64,000 nucleotides of DNA from NCBI RefSeq assembly GCF_963669205.1, contig NZ_OY769915.1, forward strand, positions 1,462,001-1,526,000. The letters are read 5' to 3'. Under the pieces are notes generated by a model that saw only the letters and a program-made list of their open reading frames with translations, made no database searches and had not been told where the DNA came from. This document shows, in pieces, positions 58,816 to 64,000 of the stretch (position 1 is the stretch's first letter; the number at the start of each line of letters is the position of its first letter). Origin of the DNA: an uncultured Roseibium sp. GTDB taxonomy: Bacteria > Pseudomonadota > Alphaproteobacteria > Rhizobiales > Stappiaceae. Both the position numbers and the translations under genes were made by a program.

Positions 58816-59559
58816 ATGATCCGCATTAGCCTGGACGAAGGCGTTCAGATCCTGCGCCTGGATCGGCCCGAGAAAAAGAATGCCCTGACGGGCGCCATGT
58901 ACACCGATCTCGCCGATGCGCTGGAAGCGGGAAACGGGAACCCGGACATCCGCTGCCACCTGATATGCGGCCAGCCGGAGGTGTTTACTGCCGGCAATGA
59001 TATCGGCGATTTCCTACAATATGCCGGAAGGGTGGCGGTGGCCGAGACGCCGGTGGTCCGGTTCCTTCGGGCTCTGGTCCGCACGCAAAAGCCGCTGGTC
59101 GCGTCGGTTGACGGGCTCGCCATCGGAGTCGGCACGACCCTGCTGATGCATTGCGACATGGTCTTTGCCAGTCCGCGCGCGTTCATCCGCTCTCCATTCG
59201 TCGATCTCGGGCTTGTGCCCGAGGCGGGTTCGAGCTTGCTCGGACCGCAGCTGATGGGGCATGCGCGCGCATTCGAACTCCTGTGTCTCGGCAATCCGCT
59301 GACTGCGGAAAAGGCGGAGCGTCTGGGACTGGTGAACGAGATCGTCGATGACAATGTCGACGATGCGGCGCTTGCCTGCGCGAGGCAGATCGCGGCAAAG
59401 CCGCCTGAGGCGATGGCCCTGTCGAGACAGCTTCTCAAGGGAGACACCGGCACGCTGTCGGAGCGTGTGGAGGAAGAAATCAGCATTTTCGCCGAACGGC
59501 TGACCGCGCCTGAAACCATTGCGGCATTCCAGGCCTTCATGACCAAGAAAAAGGCATGA
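58816..59559 (+). CDS. Enoyl-CoA hydratase/isomerase family protein
   Basis: The 247-residue crotonase-fold protein has the oxyanion-hole segments FTAGNDIGDF and VDGLAIGVGTTLLMHCD. Position-specific residues match a hydratase/isomerase-like member: FVDLGLVPEAGSSLLGPQ with Glu in PEAGS. The usual second catalytic Glu of true hydratases is not obvious in the DGLAIGVG region, so isomerase activity is possible. It starts 16 bp after the acyl-CoA dehydrogenase and is followed at 56 bp by the SDR gene. Confidence 0.88.
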   Translation: MIRISLDEGVQILRLDRPEKKNALTGAMYTDLADALEAGNGNPDIRCHLICGQPEVFTAGNDIGDFLQYAGRVAVAETPVVRFLRALVRTQKPLVASVDGLAIGVGTTLLMHCDMVFASPRAFIRSPFVDLGLVPEAGSSLLGPQLMGHARAFELLCLGNPLTAEKAERLGLVNEIVDDNVDDAALACARQIAAKPPEAMALSRQLLKGDTGTLSERVEEEISIFAERLTAPETIAAFQAFMTKKKA

Positions 59560-59615
59560 CCGGGCGTTCGCGCACGGCACCCGGTCACAACGGCAATTTT
59601 CCGGAGGAAACAAGC

Positions 59616-60479
59616 ATGTCCCTGAAGGGCAAGACACTGTTCGTCACGGGTGCCTCGCGCGGCATCGGCAAGGCAATCGCGCTCAGAGCGGCGCGGGACG
59701 GCGCCAATATTGCCATTGCCGCGAAGACGGCGGAACCGCATCCCAGGCTCGAGGGAACGATCTACACGGCAGCCGAGGAAATCGAGGCGGCCGGCGGAAA
59801 GGCGCTGCCACTGGTCGTGGACGTTCGCGACGATGAAGCGGTGAAGTCTGCGATAGACAAGACGGCGGACCACTTCGGCGGCCTGGATATCCTGGTGAAC
59901 AATGCCAGCGCTATCCAGCTGACGCCGGTTGAACAGACTGACATGAAGCGCTTCGACCTGATGCACCAGATCAACACGCGCGGCACGCTGGCCTGCTGCA
60001 AACACGCGATCGCGCATCTGAAGAACGCGGAGAATCCACACATTCTCATGCTGTCGCCGCCGCTCGACATGCAGGAGAAGTGGTTTGCACCGTTCACGCC
60101 CTACGCGATCGCGAAATACGGCATGAGCCTGGTTGTTCTCGGCCTGGCGGGCGAGTTGCGCTCCAAGGGCATTGCCGTTAATGCGCTCTGGCCCAGAACC
60201 ACCATCGCAACGGCCGCGATCAAGAACATCATCGGCGGCGACAAGATGATGCAGCAGAGCCGGACGCCCGACATCCTCGCTGATGCCGCCCATGAGATCT
60301 TCTCGTCTCCGTCAAAGGACTTCACCGGCCAGTTCCTGATCGACGACACTTTCCTTGCCAGCCGCGGCGTTACCGATTTCGACGCCTACCGGGTCGATCC
60401 GAGCCTGTCGCTGGCGCCGGACTTCTTTGTCCCCGACGACGTTCCCGCCCCGGCGGATCTCGGGCCGGCAAAGTCCTGA
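59616..60479 (+). CDS. SDR family oxidoreductase (HSDL2-like)
   Basis: This is a 287-residue short-chain dehydrogenase. The cofactor motif TGASRGIGKAIALRAARDG (TGxxxGxG) is at about 11-29, followed by the NNAS motif (LVNNASAIQL) and the catalytic YAIAKYG (YxxxK) preceded by LSPPLDMQEKWF. These features are those of HSDL2-type SDRs found with fatty acid oxidation genes. ATG 59616 has GGAGG upstream; the longer frame overlaps the crotonase stop. It is the last gene of the operon. Confidence 0.88.
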   Translation: MSLKGKTLFVTGASRGIGKAIALRAARDGANIAIAAKTAEPHPRLEGTIYTAAEEIEAAGGKALPLVVDVRDDEAVKSAIDKTADHFGGLDILVNNASAIQLTPVEQTDMKRFDLMHQINTRGTLACCKHAIAHLKNAENPHILMLSPPLDMQEKWFAPFTPYAIAKYGMSLVVLGLAGELRSKGIAVNALWPRTTIATAAIKNIIGGDKMMQQSRTPDILADAAHEIFSSPSKDFTGQFLIDDTFLASRGVTDFDAYRVDPSLSLAPDFFVPDDVPAPADLGPAKS

Positions 60480-60671
60480 CTGGCGCACGCCGCTAAGCGA
60501 TGCAGCGGGCTTGCAATTGTGAGCCCGTTCAGGCAGCCTTTCCGGGCCGATGAGGGCGGCAACCGGATCCGCGGACAGCGAAAGCACCCTGACACCAGAT
60601 GCAAATAGCCGGTTTTTCACCTGCGCCCGAAACCAGCGGATCGTCCGGGCGGTACGAACAGGAGAAAAGCC

Positions 60672-62189
60672 ATGACCAACGGCATTCCCCCGGAACTTGA
60701 CGCTCACAAGAAGGCTGCGCGCCGGCTGCGGAAGCAACACGCGGCAGGTGATGCGGAGGCCGCCGTGCGCGTGTCCGCGCATGTGAGCGGGGACAGGCCG
60801 CTCAGACACGCGGATTTTCTGCATGTCATTGCCCGCGAAGCCGGGCAGGACAGTTGGCCGAAACTCAAATTCGCCATCGAAAGCCGCGCCATGAACCGGC
60901 AAGAAAAGGCCGAGCGCCTGAAGGTCGCGCTTTACTTCGGTCAGCACTGGGTGACGGAGCGCCTGCTGAAGGATGAGCCGGACCTGAAGGACGAAAATCT
61001 GGGTCTCATGGTCGCGCTCTACGATCTGGACGGTGTCTGCGGCGTGATCGGGGCGGATCCGGGATCGGCGACGCGCAAGGTCGGCATCAGGTCGCCGATG
61101 CTGCACCTTGCCTATTCACAGGAGATCCATCGCAGTCCGGACAAATCCGGCGATATGCTCGCGATCGCGGAATTGCTCTCCGCGGGCGGTGCCGACGTGG
61201 ATGACGGCTATTCGCCGGATCCCGATGGCGACTACAAGCTGTCCGCGCTTTATGGAGCGATGTGCCATGCGGACAATTACGCGCTGGGCAAATGGCTTCT
61301 GGAACAGGGGGCCAATCCCAATGATGACGAAAGCCTCTACCACAGCACCGAACTCGGACACACGCGGGCCTTGGCTCTGCTGCTGAAACACGGCGCAAAA
61401 CCCGATGGCACCAACGCGCTTCCGCGGGCACTCGATTTCGACAACCTGGAGATGGTGCGCATGCTCCTGGAGGCGGGCGCGGACCCGAACCTGACCGTGC
61501 CCGATCATCCGAGCGGTCTGCCCATGAACACGATCCCGTCATTGCACCAGGCGGCTCGGCGTGGCGCTTCGGTCGAGGTGGTCGACCTGCTGCTGAAATT
61601 CGGCGCTGATCCGAATGCGGTGTGGGATGGCCACACGGCCCATGCAATGGCCTGCATCTATGGCAACGTCCGGGTCGCGGACCATCTGGCAGGGAGGGGA
61701 TTTGCCACTTCGCTCAGCAGGAATGAGCGCGTCCTGGCGGCCTGCGCGTCCGGTGCGGGCGTGCCCGGTTTGCTGGATCTCTCCGGTTTGAGCGAGGAAG
61801 ACAAGGGCCTGTTGACCCGGCTGGCCTTCATTCCGGGCAAGCTCGATCACGTGAAGCGGCTTGTGACGGCGGGCCTTGATCCGGATGTGCCCGACAGCAT
61901 GGGCCTGCCGCCCCTTCATGTGGCCGGCTGGAACGGACTTGTCGAGGAAACGGCCTATTTTCTCACGCTGAGACCGGACCTGACGCGCAAGAACGACTAC
62001 GGCGGCGACGCGCTCGACACGGTGATACACGGGTCCGAATTCGCCCCCAAGCGCGCGGAAGCCGACCACATGTCCTGCGCGCGCCTGCTGCTGGAAGCGG
62101 GCAGCGTGCTTTATCCCGATTTCATTTCCGGATGCGGCAACGAGGACATGGTTCAGTTCCTGGAAGACTGGCGCGACACACATCCATAG
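60672..62189 (+). CDS. Ankyrin repeat protein with N-terminal helical module
   Basis: This is a 505-residue cytoplasmic protein. The N-terminal 75 residues form a helical module (KKAARRLRKQHAAGD to HVIAREAGQDSWPKL). Several ankyrin units follow between about 120 and 450, for example LLEQGANPNDDESLYHSTEL, LLKHGAKPDGTN, LLEAGADPNLT and LLKFGADPNAVWDGHTAHAM. There is no signal peptide. Ankyrin repeats mediate protein binding; the partner is unknown. GGAG precedes the start. A 192 bp gap with a weak hairpin separates it from the SDR gene, so it probably has its own promoter. Confidence 0.88.
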   Translation: MTNGIPPELDAHKKAARRLRKQHAAGDAEAAVRVSAHVSGDRPLRHADFLHVIAREAGQDSWPKLKFAIESRAMNRQEKAERLKVALYFGQHWVTERLLKDEPDLKDENLGLMVALYDLDGVCGVIGADPGSATRKVGIRSPMLHLAYSQEIHRSPDKSGDMLAIAELLSAGGADVDDGYSPDPDGDYKLSALYGAMCHADNYALGKWLLEQGANPNDDESLYHSTELGHTRALALLLKHGAKPDGTNALPRALDFDNLEMVRMLLEAGADPNLTVPDHPSGLPMNTIPSLHQAARRGASVEVVDLLLKFGADPNAVWDGHTAHAMACIYGNVRVADHLAGRGFATSLSRNERVLAACASGAGVPGLLDLSGLSEEDKGLLTRLAFIPGKLDHVKRLVTAGLDPDVPDSMGLPPLHVAGWNGLVEETAYFLTLRPDLTRKNDYGGDALDTVIHGSEFAPKRAEADHMSCARLLLEAGSVLYPDFISGCGNEDMVQFLEDWRDTHP

Positions 62190-62308
62190 GAACAGGTGCG
62201 GACGGCCACACCAATCTGTGGTCGAAACTCCGATTGTTTTGACGCATTCAAGATTCTGGAGTTTAGTCGGGTCAGTTCGGTCGGGTTGTTTCCAAAAAGG
62301 GGGATCGC

Positions 62309-63115
62309 ATGGAAAGTGCAATGGATCAGGTAGGCGCCTATGGGCCACTGATAATGAATGCGGTGAAAGCAGTCGTTGTTCTCATCATCGGCTGGATCGT
62401 GGCCGGCATGGTCTCGGGACTGGTCCGGCGCAGGATTGTCAGCCATCCGCAGATTGACGACACGATCGGCGGCTTTGCCGCGTCCATCGTCCGCTGGCTG
62501 ATCCTTCTGGTCACGCTGATCGCGATCCTCCAGCTCTTCGGCATCGAGGCCACCAGCCTTGTCGCAGTGCTCGGCGCGGGCACACTGGCCATCGGCCTGG
62601 CGCTGCAGGGAACGCTCAGTGACTTGGCTGCCGGGGTGATGCTGATCATCTTCCGTCCCTACAAGATCGGCCAGTTTGTCGACATCGGCGGCACGTCGGG
62701 CACGGTCAAGGATCTCAATATCTTCGTGACGGAACTCGTGACACCCGACAATGTCCAGATCATCATGCCCAACGGCCAGGCTTGGGGGGCGGTCGTCACC
62801 AACTATTCAGCACATGACACCCGCCGTCTCGATCTGACCTTCGGCATTGACTACGGCGACGATGCCGACAAGGCCATCCAGATCATTCTGGATGTCGCCA
62901 ATGCGGACGAGCGCGTCCAGAAGGACCCTGAGCCCTGGGTACGCGTTACCAATCTCGGCGACAGTTCCGTCGACCTCGGCGTTCGCCTCTGGTGCGGGGC
63001 CGCAGACTACTGGGAACTGAAATTCCACATGCTCAAGGCCGTCAAGGAAGCCTTCGATGCCGGCGGCGTTTCCATCCCCTATCCGCATTCGGTCGAGATC
63101 CAGAAGGCCGGATAA
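62309..63115 (+). CDS. Small-conductance mechanosensitive channel (MscS family)
   Basis: The 268-residue channel has three TM segments (about 14-36, 58-76, 84-105). The pore helix TM3 contains the Gly/Ala pattern VLGAGTLAIGLALQGTLSDLAAG, followed by the MscS beta domain (FRPYKIGQFVDIGGTSGTV, with IIMPNGQAWG) and the alpha/beta C-terminal domain. The length is that of E. coli MscS (about 286) without extra domains. It opens under hypo-osmotic shock to release solutes. GGGGG precedes the ATG. An 11 bp terminator follows. Confidence 0.93.
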   Translation: MESAMDQVGAYGPLIMNAVKAVVVLIIGWIVAGMVSGLVRRRIVSHPQIDDTIGGFAASIVRWLILLVTLIAILQLFGIEATSLVAVLGAGTLAIGLALQGTLSDLAAGVMLIIFRPYKIGQFVDIGGTSGTVKDLNIFVTELVTPDNVQIIMPNGQAWGAVVTNYSAHDTRRLDLTFGIDYGDDADKAIQIILDVANADERVQKDPEPWVRVTNLGDSSVDLGVRLWCGAADYWELKFHMLKAVKEAFDAGGVSIPYPHSVEIQKAG

Positions 63116-63136
63116 GCGGTTTCAGACACTTTCCGG

Positions 63137-63170
63137 GAGACCGCCTCAAACCGAGGCGGTCTCTCTTTTT
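63137..63170 (+). terminator. Strong Rho-independent terminator after mscS
   Basis: GAGACCGCCTC (63137-63147), loop AAACC, GAGGCGGTCTC (63153-63163), then TCTTTTT. The left arm also encodes the last residues (ETASV) and stop of the convergent gene. Confidence 0.95.
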
Positions 63171-64000
63171 GTGTCCGTTTCCGGAGTGGCTTCCTCTTCG
63201 GCGTCGGCGTCAGGTGCACTCTTGGTCGCCGTTTTGTCCTTGCTCTTGGAAACCGTGATTGTCTCGGTCACCTTGATTTCCTCCGTGACCTCGATGTTGA
63301 CCGTTTCCTCATCCGTATCCGCCGGGCTCGCGGCCTCTTCTGCTGCGCTGGGCGGATTGCCTTCGCCGCCGGTTGTTTCGCCATTTTCTTCCGCGTCCTG
63401 CGGGGGATCTTCGGAAGCGAATTGCGGCACGACCGGGTCTTCTATTTCGTGCTCCGCCATGTCGGTGTTCATCAACTGCCGCATCTCGGCAAGCGCGACG
63501 ACATGTTCGCGCAGGTCCGGATGCTGGTCCATGAGCGACTTGAAATCATTGGCGCCGAGGCTGAGCAACTGACAGTATCCGAGCGCGACGACGTCGGCAC
63601 TGCGCCGTCCTCCCGTCATCAGGGCGATTTCTCCGAAGACGTCCCCGCGTCCGAGACGGACACTGTGGCTCGGTGCCTGTACCTCGACCGCACCGGATGC
63701 GATGAAATAGGCGGCATCGCCCCGGTCGCCGCGGCGGATGAGCTTCTCGCGCGGCGTGGCAAACTGGGGCCGCATCATTCGGCGGATCGCCTTCTGCTGC
63801 TTGCCGGGAAGATCCTTGAACAGGGGATGCGCGCTCACGAGATCGCGTGTTTTCAGGCCCAGATCCAGGGTTGGCCGCGTGTGGCTGGTCTTTCTGGAGC
63901 TTTCCACGTCACGCAATAGATCGCGGTGCAGTTCCGTGCCGATCAGCATTTGCTCCTTGGCGTCGTCATAGGCGGTCTCTTCCAGCCGCACGCCGGCCTT
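63146..64000 (-). CDS. cNMP-binding domain protein, probably C-terminal part of a cation:proton antiporter (partial)
   Basis: The frame is open to the window edge, so the 5' part is missing. The visible 284 codons begin with VRLEETAYDDAKEQMLIGTE, a helical stretch seen after the membrane part of some CPA1 antiporters. A cyclic nucleotide-binding fold follows (about 65-165 of the visible part, with EKLIRRGDRGDAAYFIASGA and FGEIALMTGGRRSADV). The final 100 residues are acidic and low in complexity (EEE, TETIT, DADAEEE). Assignment to an antiporter is inference from this arrangement. The ligand site has Glu and Arg (GEIALMTGGRRSA), so binding of cAMP or cGMP is plausible. Confidence 0.7.
   Translation of the reverse strand, partial: KAGVRLEETAYDDAKEQMLIGTELHRDLLRDVESSRKTSHTRPTLDLGLKTRDLVSAHPLFKDLPGKQQKAIRRMMRPQFATPREKLIRRGDRGDAAYFIASGAVEVQAPSHSVRLGRGDVFGEIALMTGGRRSADVVALGYCQLLSLGANDFKSLMDQHPDLREHVVALAEMRQLMNTDMAEHEIEDPVVPQFASEDPPQDAEENGETTGGEGNPPSAAEEAASPADTDEETVNIEVTEEIKVTETITVSKSKDKTATKSAPDADAEEEATPETDTKRETASV

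Noticed and set aside
56946..58826. 626-codon open frame antisense to the acyl-CoA dehydrogenase gene
   Set aside because: High-GC shadow frame: Arg- and Gly-rich, without domains. The opposite strand encodes a complete dehydrogenase.
1..64000. tRNA, rRNA, CRISPR and prophage features
   Set aside because: No T-loop GTTCRANYC cloverleaf, no spaced direct repeats and no phage structural or integrase genes were seen on either strand.

Overview
The window is a high-GC, densely coded chromosomal segment of an alphaproteobacterium. The gene content points to the Rhizobiales/Stappiaceae side (Roseibium/Labrenzia-like). The evidence is a Rhizobiales-type DnaA, a NadQ-type NAD regulator beside a nadABC operon, a TIGR02301 protein, the betaine-lipid genes btaA-btaB, and an HDAC-xseB-dxs-tlyA-rlmD backbone. 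The genus is inferred from gene content, not from a search. No tRNA, rRNA, CRISPR array, prophage or complete insertion sequence was recognised.

Layout. 1-3242: end of glyS, a GNAT acetyltransferase, a membrane fatty acid desaturase and an MFS transporter. 3243-7866: the nadA-nadB-nadC operon behind a palindromic operator, then a UPF0114 membrane protein. 7998-12635 (minus): a SleB-type wall hydrolase, then the operon ygfZ > HD hydrolase > tyrosine phosphatase > nadQ. 12809-17712 (plus): dihydroorotase, a periplasmic L,D-transpeptidase, and btaA-btaB behind a candidate Pho box. 17908-25376: cupin, small conserved proteins, a LysE exporter, DUF3179, Nudix and SRAP genes, two MITE-like elements, and a frameshifted methyltransferase. 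25366-29582 (minus): a secreted caspase-like protein, a small glyoxalase-superfamily protein and dnaA. 29583-30517: a 0.9 kb gene-free region with a three-stem structure.

30518-45197: a D-2-hydroxyacid dehydrogenase, fabI, a histidine phosphatase, DUF3095, an EAL phosphodiesterase, aroC, a TSUP transporter with a divergent LysR regulator, a dienelactone hydrolase, an HTH-RibB-degenerate RibA fusion, and two methyltransferases. 45838-55245 (minus): tlyA, a copper-delivery module (DUF2946, pcuC, sco), an MFS transporter, dxs, a candidate sRNA on the opposite strand, a LuxR regulator, xseB and a histone-deacetylase-family protein. 55805-64000: TsaC/Sua5, an acyl-CoA dehydrogenase > crotonase > SDR operon behind a perfect 18 bp palindrome, an ankyrin protein, an MscS channel, and the C-terminal part of a cNMP-binding protein, probably an antiporter.

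How parts fit together. NadQ probably represses nadABC through the palindrome overlapping the nadA -10 box. BtaA and BtaB would replace phospholipid with betaine lipid under phosphate limitation. The copper genes serve CuA-site assembly of cytochrome oxidase. Conserved vertical clusters (HDAC-xseB-dxs-tlyA-rlmD and probably fabI-phosphatase-aroC-ribB) are interrupted by accessory modules. The least explained features are non-coding: a recurrent GGGTCnnGACCC palindrome that often carries the stop codon of the adjacent gene, two MITEs, a three-way-junction element and an orphan terminated sRNA candidate. DUF3095 also shows a cyclase-like residue pattern. I see no single large undescribed gene system.
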